Shown: positions 50,866-63,639 of the stretch, one piece after another | How the letters are laid out: every line of letters begins with the position of its first letter | Position numbering within the stretch: position 1 is the stretch's first letter | Source of the DNA: Camellia lanceoleosa | Lineage: Eukaryota > Streptophyta > Magnoliopsida > Ericales > Theaceae | Direction of reading: 5' to 3' | Assembly (NCBI GenBank): GCA_025200525.1 | Contig: CM045758.1 | Coordinates: forward strand, 7,312,580 to 7,376,579 | DNA length: 64,000 nt | The notes under the pieces: generated by a model | What the model saw: the letters and a program-made list of their open reading frames with translations, nothing else | Databases searched by the model: none | What the model was told of the DNA's origin: nothing | Position numbers and translations under genes: made by a program

Positions 50866-52135
50866 TGCCAATAGATTGGGAGATTGAGTTTTCTATTGAA
50901 GTTGCACAGTACACTGGCGATTTCCAAAGCTCCGTGTCGAATAGCTGACCAAATTAAAAGAAGCGAAAGTGCAATTACAAGAGTTACTTGACAAGGGTTT
51001 TATTAGGCCGAGCTCGTTCCATGGGAGCACACATGTTCCTTTTGTTAAGAAAAAAAATGGAACAATGAGGTTATGTATTGATTACCGGGAACTAAATAAG
51101 GTTACAATAAAGAATAAGTACCCACTACCTCGAATCGATGAGTTGTTTGATCGTGACAAAGGCGCATGTGTATTTTGAAGATTGATTCTGATTAGGGTAC
51201 CATCAAGCGAAGGTGAAAGCAGAGGACATAGGGAAGATAGCTTTTCGTACTCGTTCACGGTCACTCTGAGTTTCTTGTGAAGCCTTTTGGCATGACCAAT
51301 GCACTGTTGCATTTATGGACTTGATGAATCGTGTATTCAAAATTTGTTCTTGGGCCAATTTGTCATCGTTTTCATCGATGATATCTTGATTTACTCAAGG
51401 ATGAAAAGCAATATGTAGAACACTTGCGAAGGGTTCTCTGAGCTAAAGCGAAAGCTCTACGCCAAGTTCAAGAAATGTGAATGGTGGTTAGACAGTGTCA
51501 CATTCTTAGGACACTTCATCTGTAAGGATGGAGTTTTAGTGGATCCATAAAAGATCGAAGCAATTGTCAATTGGCCTCGACCCACCACCGTGACTGAAGT
51601 TAGAAGTTTTCTGGGACTAGCTGGCTACTACCGCAAATTCGTGCAAGATTTTTGAAGGATTGCCATGCCATTGACTGAGCTAACACAAAAAGGCACACCG
51701 TTCGTTTGGACGAAAAATGAGGCGAGTTTCGGGACTTGAAGAAGAGATTGGTTTGACTATGATCCTTACCCTTCTTGTGGCGTCGATGGATATACAATCT
51801 ATAGCGATGCATCATAACAATGCTTGGGATGTGTTTTAATGCAACATGGGAAAGTAATCGCCTATGCCTCATGACAAGTGAGGACACACGAAAGGAACTA
51901 TCAACTCGCGACACGGAGCTCATTGCGGTAATTTTTGCCTTGAAAATCTAGAGACACTACTTGTATGGAGTATGCGAAATCTACTTGATCATAAAAGCCT
52001 AAAGTACATCTTTACTAAGAAGGAGCTTAACTTAAGGCAATGCCGATGGTTAGAACTAATCAAAGATTACGATGTCAACATTCAATACCACCGGGGAAAA
52101 GCTAGCGTGGTAGCGAGGGCTACGGCGAGAAATTG
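50866..52135 (+). pseudogene. pol: Chromovirus reverse transcriptase-RNase H (broken)
   Basis: RT blocks are [13 protein letters not shown] and [20 protein letters not shown] with [13 protein letters not shown] (50969-51165). The catalytic VIVFIDDILIYSR is at about 51362-51400 in another frame, and [13 protein letters not shown] at about 51602. RNase H follows with a decayed WRHYLYG block near 51952 and an FNIQYH-like block near 52080. Several frameshifts and stops are present. Confidence 0.87.
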
Positions 52136-53770
52136 ATAGGGAGGATAAATTGCCTACTCAATCGCAACCAACACCTTTAGAAGAGATGGATCAAATAGAA
52201 TTAGAAGTGATAATTCCAGGATCGATTGCCACGTGCAACGCCATAGTTGCTCAACCCGCCATAACTGAAATGATCAGACAAAGATAGAAGGATGATCCAG
52301 AATTGAAAAAAGTTCGAGATGGACTAGAAACAAAACCAAATCTAGATTTCACAGTTACCAATGGAATTCTGAAATTTTGAGGTAGAGTCTATGTCCCGGC
52401 CATAGAAGAGGTCAAACGCTAGATTTTGAATGACCACAAGTCCGGACTTGCAATTCATCGAGGATCACCAAGATGTATCAGGACTTGATGACTGTATATG
52501 GGTGAAGGGCATGAAGAGAGATAGCCAAATATGTAGAGTTGTTTCGGTGTCGTGAGATAAGCAGAACACCAAAAGCCAGCATGACTACTTCAACCTCTAC
52601 TTGTAGCCGAATGGAAGTGAGAGCACATCACGATGGACTTCGTATCGGGACTATCACGTATATCGAAAGGAAACAACATGATATGGGTGATCGTCGATTG
52701 ATTGACAAAGTCAACTCATTTTTGCCGATCAAAAAGCGTTCTCGATCGTAGTTATGCCTACATCTACCTCATAGAGATAGTTAGACTACATGTAGTACTG
52801 TATCTATTGTGTCCAAGCGAGACTTGAGATTTGTGTCGATTTTTGGAGTAACTTTCAGCGAGCCATGGGAACAAAATTTGAACCTTAATGCGACCTTTCA
52901 TCCGTAGATCGATGAACAATCTGAGTGGACCATTGGGCAGCTAGAAGACTTGCTTAGAGCCTGCGTGATGGATTTTCGAGGCAGTTAGGAAGAGTACAAA
53001 CCTTTAGTAGAGTTCGCCTACAATAATAGTTACCAGGTGAGTATCGGGATGGCACCTTATGAAGCTTTATATGGAAAGAAATGTAGATCGCCCGGTATGT
53101 TGGGTGAGGTCGGGAGAAATAGATCATGGAAGAAGAAATCGGACCAAACATCATTGAGAAACAATGGAAGATCAAGCTCATCCAAGACGGCGAAGATAGC
53201 TTAAGATAGACGAGAAAAGTTATGCGGATAGCGGAAGGAGGAATCTTGATCTCAATAAAGGAGACTCGGCATTTGTGAAGATTTCACCTCTGAAAGGGGT
53301 CCTTCGATTTGGGAAGCGAGAAAATTGAATCAATGTTAAGTGGGACCTTCGAGAATCACTAAGCGTGTCGGACTTGTAGCATATCGACTCGTATTAACAC
53401 GAGCTCGGGAGTTCATGGCGTCTTTCATATCTTGATGCTAAAACCTTATGTGCGGACTCATCACATGTTCAGTGCAGAGTCAAGCGAAGTGCAACCGAAT
53501 CGACTTACATTGTAAAGCCCATTCATTATCATGGACAGAAGGGTGAAGCAATTGCGAAACAAAGTCATACCTCTAGTGAAGGTCTGGTGGGACAATAATG
53601 CTAATGGAGAAGCTACTTGGGAAAAAGAGGAGGACATCCAAACTCTCTACCCACATCTTTTTGAAGAAGGTAATGTTTTTTACTGTAGTACTTCGGACAA
53701 GTTTGGAGGACCAAACTTCTTAAGGTGGGAAAGATGTGAAGGCAGACCCAACTTTTCTCTTTTTGTTTGA
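52136..53770 (+). pseudogene. pol: Chromovirus integrase with chromodomain-like tail (broken)
   Basis: The integrase is heavily decayed. FRGRVYVPA-like text lies near 52380, MTTSTSTCSRMEV-type text at 52580 replaces the expected core entry, and SVGMAPYEALYGKKCRSP appears near 53045-53095. VFHVSMLKPY is near 53415-53450 with small breaks. The last open frame (53531-53770) has QLRNKVIPLVKVWWDNN and EATWEKEEDIQTLYPHLF, the C-terminal chromodomain-type sequence of Del/Tekay elements, which would bind modified histone tails. Confidence 0.85.
53722..53734 (+). promoter_or_regulatory. Chromovirus polypurine tract
   Basis: AAGGTGGGAAAGA directly precedes the 3' LTR tip TGTGAAGG. Confidence 0.75.
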
Positions 53771-55967
53771 CAACATCAATGAGCAGAGGTCACATCTCAT
53801 ATTTAAAAAGTTCAATAATCACATGTTAATAAATATTATCTATACTTCGCCATCGGGAGCGGACCTATAACAGAACAACAATTGATAATCCTCTTCGAGT
53901 GTGTCAAAAATGAAACTTATAAAGATATATATATATATATATATATTTTCTTCTTTAGTCAAAATGGATCACACCATCGAACTCAGAATGTCAAAATTAG
54001 TCAACAGTGATTAAATGGAAATTTTCTTGAAAGCGATTTTGACTGACTGGATGTCCGCATACTGCATTTTATCCGGCGATGCAATTTGTGAGGTAAATCG
54101 GCCACCATGGTACATAATTTCTTGGTGAGGTGAAAGATATATCCACATCACTCCCTTTTTTTACCACATACTTCACCATTCAATCCTAGCCATTGATCCC
54201 ACCTACCATTTCTTCCTATATATATCCTATATGGGCAGAAACTTCATCTTCTTGCTGAAAATCTGTAGATTTAAGAGAGAAAATCAAACACTTTCATCTT
54301 TGTACTTCAATTCCATAAGTTAAAGCCTTCATTTCTTTCCTTTGATTTCATGCTATAATGAACCATGAATCTAAATCCTAAAATACAGATTTAGACTTTA
54401 TTTCCTCCCATTGATATCATGTTGCAATGAACCATGAGGCTAAAGCTCAAAATAAGGATTTTACCCAACAAACAGTTTTTTTTCCTGAATAGATAGTCTA
54501 CTTTGAAAATTCGTCAAAACATATTCAGGCCACTTTAACGGTTTATGTTTGGACCAGAGTTAAACTAGAGTGTTATCTTTCCAGCAATTTGTTTCAACTC
54601 GATCCAGCGGCTAGATTGTTGTGGAATTGATTTTGTAGAAACTTCAATGGATCTGGACCAACTTTGTTTCTTGCCATTTTACCCAATTTATGAGCATTTT
54701 TGGGAGCGAGTCCCTCATGAAAAAGTTTCATAACATCTTGATTGATAACCTTGTAAAATTTCAGATCATTTTATAGTGTTTTGATTAGGATTTTCGCCTC
54801 TGATCTAAAATCTTGCAAACTAAGAATTTACGGGCGATAAGAAGGACCCTTTTAAATTGTACACTTTTGGATTATGGTTTGAATATTTATTTCATGCTTA
54901 GAATTAATTCCTAGACCTACTATAATGTAGTTTTTCATACGTTGTGTTTAGATCTCGGTTCCGGTTGATTTTACCAAACTTCGTGTACATTTAGGTGAGT
55001 TCATGCTTACGCTTTTTACATGTATTTGAATATAATGACATGCTTTGATCGACGAATTATTTTGGAGCATGAGATTGCATTGATTTATGAATAACCGAAT
55101 AAACATATGATTTTGAATTTTAGCAAGTATGCCTATGATTGGAAAAGTACCTTGAATACAATTTGAAAATCATGTTGTGTTTTAAAAAACGTGAGCTAAC
55201 GGGATAAGCCGACTCACGTATTGCTTATATACATATTGTTATTATGAAGCCATGGTAAAGACATTGTTATAAAACTCTTGCAAATGTAATAGCATTACAT
55301 TGAGCGGAACATCCCGGACGTTGGGGGAAATTAAAGATACCAACGGGTGAGGCGTTATAAGGGTGGTTGTTGGGACGCGACCATCGTCCCTTGGCATGAT
55401 CATGACCACTTGATATTAGTATGGGTAGCTCCCTACTTTTCTGGCAACATATCCAGTCGAATGGACATATGTATGTATATTTTGATATATATATATATGA
55501 GCATTTATTTTGTCTTTTTAGCCATTGGGCTTTTGAACATGAACAGTTATGCTTGAAACTTGAAATGTTTATGTTTGAGCAAGTAGCAAACTTGTAAATT
55601 GTGTAAATATGTTACGCACAAGCTTTATAGCTCACGGGTGTGTTACTAACCCATTTCAGGTAAGGAGAATGCTTAGTGGATAACTAAAGGCCTATTTTTG
55701 TGGTGTCTCGTGGTTTGGGATAGATTCTAGACCTATAGTTTTATATAAGTCATGTATTACCTCTTTTGTTGGCATAGGGCCAAGTTATTGTTATAACAAC
55801 TTTCCTTTATGACTTATATGACTTATATAATGCTCTAGTTAAATGTAATCACCTAGTATTTGCGATGATTTATTTATTTTGTTCTCTAAACTAGTTAGTA
55901 GTAGGCCTAGGGTGCGAGATAGGGATGGCAGCGATCGCGATTCGATTAGCCTATTTGAGTCGTGGCG
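53735..55967 (+). repeat. Chromovirus 3' LTR
   Basis: The 2,233-bp LTR begins TGTGAAGGCAGACCC and ends GTCGTGGCG, so its last bases have changed from GTGACA. Compared with the 5' LTR it lacks many 1-5 base pieces, mostly in GC-rich spots, and about 30 bp near 54310. Confidence 0.88.
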
Positions 55968-58410
55968 ATTACATTTAAGCTTTGCTTTGCATACTTGTAG
56001 TGTAATTGTCCTCATGAGTTTGGCATTCTAGGCCTTATACACCATCTTGTTTGAGTTGATAGCATTTATTTATGCTTTTCTCATTGATTTTAGCATTAAT
56101 CACCTCTGTGACCTCTCTCATTTCTTGGTTTTTGTTTTTACTGTGAAAGTGGTTCAAACAACTTGTTTGTTTAAGGATGAGATTGAGATGTCATGTAATT
56201 GTTTAATCCCTTAGGGGTTCATTACCAATGGTATGATGTCTCTTTCATGCCCCAAAACAACACTTGGTTTGAGCCTTCTTTCCATTTAGAGGGCAATAAA
56301 CTCACCATTGGACTTAATGGATTAAATGATGGATAGTAATTTAAAATGGAATAATTAAAATTTGGAATTAAAAGTGAGCAAGATAAGAATTTGAGTCGTG
56401 TTTAATCGGATGTTAATTGAACACATGAAAGCTTGAGGTATTTCATACTCATTAGTGATAAAATGGTTCAAGTGTCCAAGGTCACCACTTCCCTTGATCT
56501 TTCATGAAAGGGAGGAGGTTTGAAGTCTTATTTTGTTGCATTTATTGAAATTGCACACTTTGGTTTATGAGCCATCATGCAACAAAATTGCTTGAGTTGA
56601 TGGTTTGTAGACCAAGTTCATTACTCCTTTGATTTGTTCATGAAAATGAGAGGTGAATTGTGCGAACAAACCCTTGAAAATACCCTATGCATGCTCTGTT
56701 GGTTCTCTGTTGCGACAAGTTGAGGCTGAGCGATTGGCGAGCCACTTTCAATAACCGTGGGCCACACGATGGTCGGCCGGCCATCACGGTAATGAGCCTT
56801 CCGCAGTGGTCGACGACCCTTGATGCAAATTCAACGGTGTGTTCCTTTGGCGAAGCGAGTTAATGCAGAAGTGAGCAAATGTATTATTGTTCTATTTTGC
56901 AGCAGAGAGGCATTCGGAAACAAAAGCAGTGGCCTTTTAGGAAGAAGCAGAGCATGTGCATGAACATTCCTCGTTCCACGAGGTGGAGTAGTTAATTGTT
57001 TAGCAATTACTTATTTTAATTGCACTTATGTTGTAATTATTTAATTAGATTGGTTGTATTGTAATCATTAATTAGCTAGAATAGTTAGTTAATTCAAATT
57101 TTGTTGTAATAATTGGTTAAGTAGTTTAACTAGTTTATTCATTTTGTTTTGTAATAGTAAGCTTAATTAGCTTAGCTTAATTAGTTAGTTAATTAGCTTG
57201 TTAGTTTATTCAGACTCTCCTTCATGGGGCATAAATGTTGTAATAATGTGTATGTCTTTCAACCCCATGTCTTTCTCCTTTTATTTAACTTCTTATGATA
57301 GTTAGTTTAGGGACATCATGTTTAAGTCTTATGTTTGCATCCATTTGTATTGCATGCAGGCTCGGTTCATCATTCTAACTGCATTGTTAGTTTAAATACT
57401 TCTTTGAATACGTGCTTATACCGCATGCTATTTAATTGCTCCATATGCCATGATTAAGTAGCCGAGCCTATTTAGATTGCATATCGCATGTGTTGCATTA
57501 GTCATATTGCATAATTAGGATCATGCATTTTTCTAACTGATTCCTTTTTTGGCTTGGAGTACTAGGTGAACCTTTACTCACTTTAGCGTGTTGCATGAGT
57601 GTGATTGTTGCCATGTTTAGCATGCTTGCCATGAGGCTAATTGCTTAAGTGTTAAACTGCTTGAATGCCTGTGGATGAAGGCTTGTTGCTTGAATTGGAA
57701 TAATTTGAGTAATGTACATATGAGATCGCTTTTTCAAGTGGTACATATTTCGAAATAATTTTCAAAACAAACATGAATCAAGTGTTTTAATTCTTGCAAA
57801 GTTAGTCTATACTTGTGTTTGTGCGCATCACATTGTAATGCTAGCTTAATAACCACGACAAGAGGTTGATCTTTGATCGAAGCGAAGTGCTCAATTTATT
57901 CATGACCTTTCCGCTTTCGTACCTAAGTTCCATTTGAGACAATCTTAGTAATAATGGACACATGGCCTTTGGCTCGAGTCATGGGTTTCCTAAATTTTTC
58001 CAAAAATAAAATATTTAGGTGGCGACTCTTGTCACCTAAATCGAGGCATGACCAACCGTGGCTCCACGAGGACTAAGCCCAAGAGACACACATAAGCCTT
58101 AAACATGAATCCATAATCACATTGAACAACTATACAATAGTCAATAATAAATAACCAAACTCAATCCAAAGACATACCACAAGTATAAGCAGCAAAACCA
58201 ACAGTAATCAATACCATTTAAACTTATGGGATAAAAAGCATTACATATCAAAACAATCTAAATGACTTCAACGAGAATAAAAGAAATATGCATCAACTTG
58301 ACATAACAATCTAAAACAAAATAAATGAATGTCCTAGGGGTCCATGCAAATGAGTCCCCACTCATACAAGTCCATTCTAAGTCCTTCTTTAGGAAATGAT
58401 AAACAACTAA

Positions 58411-58606
58411 GGCCTGTTTGGTAGAAGTGTGGGAAGAATGCTTATAGCTTATGCCTCAGCAAACATAGCTTATAACACTTTAACACCGACTTAAGCTGAT
58501 TTCGGCTTATTCTTAAGCATCTCCTGCACTCAAAGAATAAAGGTGATTTCGACTTTCAAAAAGCTATAAGCTATAAGCTATAAGCTATAAGCTAAGCCAA
58601 ACACAT
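58411..58606. mobile_element. hAT-like MITE
   Basis: This small block starts GGCCTGTTTGGTAG and ends CTAAGCCAAACAC, which gives weak terminal inverted repeats with TGTTTGG. The interior has four to five copies of AAGCTATAAGCTAT. Small nonautonomous elements opening with this motif are common in plants. No sure 8-bp target duplication was found. Confidence 0.5.
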
Positions 58607-60218
58607 CAAAATAAACTTAGAATTAAAGCTGAAAATTTGGAAATAAAGGCTCGCCAAGCTCTGTAAGCCTGCATAGCAATTTTCGTCGATTGATAGCTCG
58701 GTGAATATCAACATGGATAATAAATATAGTTTTGTGAGTTCAATTTCCAAAATAAGATATATATATATATATATATCACGAAACTAGATTGGCACTCTGA
58801 TTTGGTAAGAAATTTGTTTTACCAAAAAAGAAGGTTCCCAGTTCAATAGATAAAATCCTCATGTCTTCTAGAACATGATAAATGACATTTTCACTTAAAA
58901 GCAGGTTTACAACATGAGACACCATACTTTCTAGGTACCCGAAAATAACAAGTAATATGTCACACAGTTCTCAAGGCTATAAGCCCGGTTGGATCAACTC
59001 TGCGAACTTCGGAGTCTCACCCTCGGGGGTGGCAACCTAGAAACCTTTTCTCTAAGATGATCCAGATTGAAGGTCACCTCGCTTCTAGCCTAGGTCTTTT
59101 CCTTACAATCATTGAGCACTAGAGTCATCATTGCCCCAACTAGGATCTTGTTCTACTAGTGGCCAAAAGTCATATATAACGATTGGAATAATTTCACTAA
59201 ACTAAAATACCGACCAGATGGTCCTAATAATCAATACATCGGTTTCACAAAATATGATAGTTCATACATTATAAATATGAGACCAGAAACAAATATAGTT
59301 TCTGATGTGCACCAAGTTCACACATATTTGGAAATAATTTAATTTCTATTGATAATATAATAATTTATCAAAAGCAGTTTAGTCTTGAAACAACAACAAT
59401 TTTCCAACGGATTTTAGGAGTAAAGGAAACATTTATAAAATATGTAACGCTGAAACTACTCACTTGAAGCGGAATAATGTAATCCTCGAATAGAGTATAA
59501 AAAGTCCAACCTTGTAATTACTGAACCAAGTATTAGTAAAACTATACGTCACTACTGAATTCAAACATACTAAAAGAAGGAATAATAAACTAAGTAATCC
59601 CAAACTAAAATGCACTAACAGCTCGACCCTAACTCACCAGATTCTCTTAAATATTACCTAAGCTCATGTTTCTTCAGGTCTAAAATCACCCCAAGACATG
59701 GGTTCAAATGAAAGCTTGAACTAAAAGTGACTTTAAGATAAAGCAGTTTTAAGCAAATTTTCTACAATCTATTAGCTAACTTTAAAATTAAAAACCACTC
59801 ATTGTTATTTGAAAAATTCCAAAACCCTCGAGGTATCAACTAATATATCTAGAATTCCTAAACCCCGATTGGTTTTTGACTTGATTTTCTTATCAAAATA
59901 ATTGATTTACAATTAATTATACCCCAAGCAGTTGTTTACTTGACGCAGCACTTTAAAAGAATTAATGGTTCTCTCTTAATATGCTGTGAAAAAAATCAAA
60001 ATAAGGCCAAATTCCAGAAAGCTGAACTAAATAAAATCATGGCATATATTCTTTGTCTTGATTAAGCTTGAGAGGTTGCCATTGAAGAATCTAGAGACTA
60101 ACTTAAAAATCAATTTTTGAAAAGTTTACAGTTGAATTGATAAAAAACTAACATGAAATCAATTTATGAAACGATGTAATAACTTCTGCACTTTGATTCT
60201 TAGAATTAATTACCGTTT
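58607..60218 (-). repeat. LTR-like debris, uncertain
   Basis: Noncoding, moderately AT-rich. On the minus strand the 59130-58900 portion reads like a plant Gypsy LTR interior (GGTGAGACTCCGAAGTTCGC, then CCGGGCTTATAGCC). No tips, PBS or coding domains were found. 58081-58410 likewise shows nothing definite. Confidence 0.3.
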
Positions 60219-60318
60219 NNNNNNNNNNNNNNNNNNNNNNNNNNNNNNNNNNNNNNNNNNNNNNNNNNNNNNNNNNNNNNNNNNNNNNNNNNNNNNNNNN
60301 NNNNNNNNNNNNNNNNNN
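60219..60318. other. Assembly gap (100 N)
   Basis: Exactly 100 N, the usual placeholder for a gap of unknown size. Order and distance across it rely on scaffolding only. Confidence 0.99.
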
Positions 60319-61459
60319 ATATGACAAATTAAGTGAATTTTTAATTTGTAAGAATTCACAACGCCCAAAGCAGAAAACATGATTTTTCATAGCTAAGGCA
60401 TGCAATACAACTAAACAAAGTGAGAAAGCAACGAATGCATTTATTTTATTCATTGACTATTTATCCAATAGATATCACATATATTTATTTATTTATTTTT
60501 TAGGTGGGAAGTTGATGAAACAACAATGTAGCCCATTATAATTCTATCAACTAGGCAGGCACTTGCCTACACATTCAATGAATGCCAAATTTCAAATCAC
60601 AAACATTTACAATCACAACAAACAATTAACGGAGAGAACATCATAACAATTTAAAAGAGATAATTATAATTTATTTTAATTTAAAAATTTATATCATATT
60701 ATTTGTTCTAGCTTTTGTTTATAGTTTACTAGGTAAAAATAATTTAAATAAGTTAAAAAAAATTAATTATCTAAAATTTTTTAAAAAATGTACTTTTAAT
60801 TTATACTTTCTAATTTCCAAATTTTAATTTCCAATAAGCCACACCAAACATGACCATAGTAAACTAAGGGGAGAGAGGTCTTTTCCTCCAACCCCAAATA
60901 CTCCTCTAAAAACATTTGGAAAAATAACATCTCAGTGGACATTTGAAAATTTAATTACAAATTAATGATACGGTATATAAATATTAATAATTAAAATTTT
61001 AAATTTTTTTATGAGTTTTTAATAATTTTTTAAAAAACTACCACTGTGTGGTAATGCTCCATACTTTTTTTTTTTTTTGTTAAAAAAAAGAAAAAGAAAA
61101 AAAAAAGAGTGGCTCAAGCTTAACCAGGCCCCAATCCCGAGCTAAGAAATTGTTTGGCGAAATTTAGGAAGTCTGTTGAGGACAATGCAGACTTGAATGC
61201 AAGTAAAACAGGTTTTGGGTTTAAGTCCTTATCCTTTGAATCCAACCTCTAGGTAAGTTATGAGTAATGCTACATCTATTTAAAATCTTACTAACAATCA
61301 TATTAAAATTAACTATGGGAAAATTATTTATAAGTCCTATTAGGAGACTTATGTTATATATGGTCCTATTAAAAACTTATGTTTCCATAAGTCACATGAA
61401 AAGTTTGTTGACACATTTACCCTCAATATTAGTTGTTAATATCATAAATAATAGTAAAC
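60319..61459. other. No gene seen
   Basis: AT-rich sequence with A-rich and T-rich runs near 61065-61105. No exon, repeat array or element tip is recognised. Confidence 0.5.
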
Positions 61460-62025
61460 CATATATAGGAAATTGAATATTACCATAGATCATATCTATA
61501 TAAATGTAACGTAATGTGACACCTACATAAACGTAATGTGACACCTATGATAACATGTAATTTCATATATAGGAAATTGCATGTTACCATAGATCATATC
61601 TACATAAACGTAACGTAACGTAACGTAACGTGGCATTTACATAAACGTAACGTGACACCTATGATCTATGGTAATATTTAATTTCCTATATAGGAAATTG
61701 AATGTTACCATAGATTATATCTACATAAAAATAACGTAACGTGACATCTATGATCTATGGCAATATTCAATTTCCTATATAGGAAATTGAATGTTATCAT
61801 AGATCATATTTATATGAAACATAACGTGACACCAACATAAACCAGCAACATTTTCACATTCAATTTAAAAAAAAAAAAAAACTCATTAAGTTTGCGGAAC
61901 GAAAACGTGACACGTTACGTTACGTTTCGTTTATGTAGGTGTCACGTTACGTTTATACAGGTGTCACGTTACGTTACGTTTATGTAAGTGTCACGTCACG
62001 TTACGTTTATGTAGGACCTTGTGGA
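61460..62025. repeat. Array of long palindromes joined by CGTAAC repeats
   Basis: Four palindromic cores centred on CCTATATAGG (about 61460, 61570, 61690, 61780) spread outwards as AATTTCC/GGAAATT, then CAT/ATG, then CTATGGTA/TACCATAG, about 50 bases when complete. Between them lie ACATAAACGTAACGTGACACCTA linkers with runs of CGTAA. After an A-run at 61866-61880, the linker sequence continues in the opposite orientation (61905-62022). The whole block can fold on itself. Confidence 0.9.
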
Positions 62026-62785
62026 ATACATTCTTATCTAAATAGGACTTGAGACTCTATAAGAAATTACACAAGACTTAATCTACCATAAATTTCTGAA
62101 AAAAGATTTATAAATAAGTCTCCCTAAAAATATACATGTCCAAACATCATTAGATGTTTAAATGTCATTATTTTTTTTGAAAACAATCACATTTGGCGTC
62201 TTGTATTTTCAATAAATTTTTTAATAAGATTATTAATATGTGCAGAATTATTTGTGTGGTAATTTCCCTCAAAACATTTTAGATTAACAATGTAGTACAC
62301 GTGGATAATGATTATTACAAATGAGAGTATCCTATTGGAAGTTAGAAAATGATATACATTTCTATTTTGAAAACTCACTTTTTAGACCAATGATATATAA
62401 ATGAAATAATTGATGAATGATTACATAAAACATGAGAAAAAATATTTGACTTAAATATTTTAATACAACATCAAATCATTAAATTTAAAAATGAGTATAC
62501 TTTTCACTTCGATTTGTAGCTTGAAAATCTTGAGGCTTGAATGGCGAGTTCCAAAACGACATCATTTTTGATTTTTTTCCTCTTCTCTCTAGAGCAGAGG
62601 TGAAGATGAAGAAGAAGAAAAAGAAAGGAGAGAGAGAGAGAGCATCAACATCAACAACAACCAACAATCACACAAAAAAATATAAATAAATAAACTATAG
62701 AATCTGTAAAAAAAAAAAAAAGCGTCAAGCCCATCGATTGTTTCGCCAGCGCCATAGCAATATAGCTCTTCCCTTCTTTCAAGCC
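62026..62785. other. No gene seen
   Basis: AT-rich sequence, then a GA/AAG-rich stretch at 62600-62645 that looks like 5'-UTR-type text, and an A-run at 62709-62721. No supported coding region. Confidence 0.45.
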
Positions 62786-63279
62786 CTAAGCAACTTCAAT
62801 CAAGCGGATCTTTGGGTCCACCCAGGGCAAGGGAAGTGAGATAGCATGCTCAAGCGGCGCATGTTGTCGGAAACCTTCCCAATTGTGATCGCCGCGGCCA
62901 CCGGCACCAGTCAAGCGATGGATCAAACCGAGGATATCTAATTCCCCATTACAGATCAGAGATCGAGCATCATGTGCGGTAAGTCCACACATCCGCCCTA
63001 AAGCTTGGGCGTGCAAAGCGATCGTGGCAAGATCTCTTCGAACGTGGACTTCATCAAAACCGGAAAATCTTCAAAAGTTGGACATACCTCTTGCCCGCCA
63101 AAGCTAAAGACGTGCATCACTGGGTTCCAGAACCTTGCTGCGGCATGGAGGAAAGGAAGGTCTGGAGTACGACTCAGCGTGAATAGTGCATTCAAGCCAA
63201 GACCCCGGAAGTTCAACTTTTCTGAGCCATCTAAAGAAGAGATCCAAGATGTGAGATTTTCTACGAGGAATGCCTCCAT
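62786..63279 (-). pseudogene. Plant-mobile-domain/DUF7745-like ORF (broken)
   Basis: The start is at 63279 (MEAFLVENLTSWISSL). The segment ARFWNPVMHVFSFGGQEVCP followed by TFEDFPVL has the FW(D/N)P, (H)xFxF and PT(L/F)ED pattern of plant transposon-associated proteins of the plant-mobile-domain or DUF7745 type. The first frame stops at 62998. The next (63016-62786) continues with LGRMCGLTAHDARSLICNGE, so one frameshift near 63010 joins them. Proteins of this group are common in plant transposons and their role is unknown. The assignment is by motif memory only. Confidence 0.5.
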
Positions 63280-63384
63280 GTTTTGTGCAAAGCAGTGATG
63301 AAATGAATGAGTCCCGAAGTTGGGGCTTTTAAAGAGGATGGAACACTATTTAGGGGGACACGTGTCAAAAATTTGGCGGCTGCC

Positions 63385-63490
63385 GAGATAAGTGGCCGGC
63401 CGGCCACCTTTTCTAGCAGGCCGGCCACATTTCTCCCCCCACATACAAAAAGCTGGCCGGCCGGCCCCCAAAAGTGGCCGGCCATGCTCC
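63385..63490. repeat. Cluster of GGCCGGCC inverted words
   Basis: GTGGCCGGCCGGCCACC, CAGGCCGGCCAC, TGGCCGGCCGGCCCCC and GTGGCCGGCCAT lie within about 100 bases. They are separated by CTTTT or CCAAAAG text. Similar but decayed text (GGCCAATCGGCCACC) lies in the LTR at about 44980-45040, so this may be part of a related LTR that runs off the window. Confidence 0.75.
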
Positions 63491-63639
63491 CATGTGTGTC
63501 CTTGGCCCTGTTTTTCCCCCCCGGGAGGAAGTTTCAAGCATTTCCATGCAACGGGTATGTCAAAGGCCTCCATTTCTCTCTATTTCGGATACATTCCGTT
63601 GCCCAGATCATCCGAAGCACACTCTGTTTTGTTAAAGTT

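Larger units (their letters stand above)
45824..55972 (+). mobile_element. Tekay-like Ty3/Gypsy chromovirus
   Basis: The element is 45829-55967 with imperfect TSD GTTAC (45824-45828) and ATTAC (55968-55972). It has 2.2-kb LTRs, an initiator-Met-type PBS, a long leader, gag with one CCHC knuckle, protease, RT, RNase H, integrase and a chromodomain-like C-terminus, which is the order of plant Del/Tekay chromoviruses. All frames are broken. Members of this lineage target heterochromatin through the chromodomain. That is family knowledge, not shown here. Confidence 0.9.
44794..58020 (+). repeat. TGTAGACACCC-type LTR remnant, split by chromovirus
   Basis: The LTR starts TGTAGACACCC, the tip shared by many Tat/Ogre-group LTRs, and cuts a Copia integrase frame. 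It continues after the nested element from 55973 to about 58018, where TTTAGG is followed by TGGCGACTC, a primer-site-like sequence of that group. Net length is about 3.1 kb. It contains CGGCC-rich inverted words near 44980-45040 and 56745-56790. No coding region follows the putative PBS, so the element is truncated there. The right edge is approximate. Confidence 0.6.

Noticed and set aside
60148..60453. 101-codon frame bridging the N gap
   Set aside because: A third of it is unknown bases, so the frame is not real evidence.
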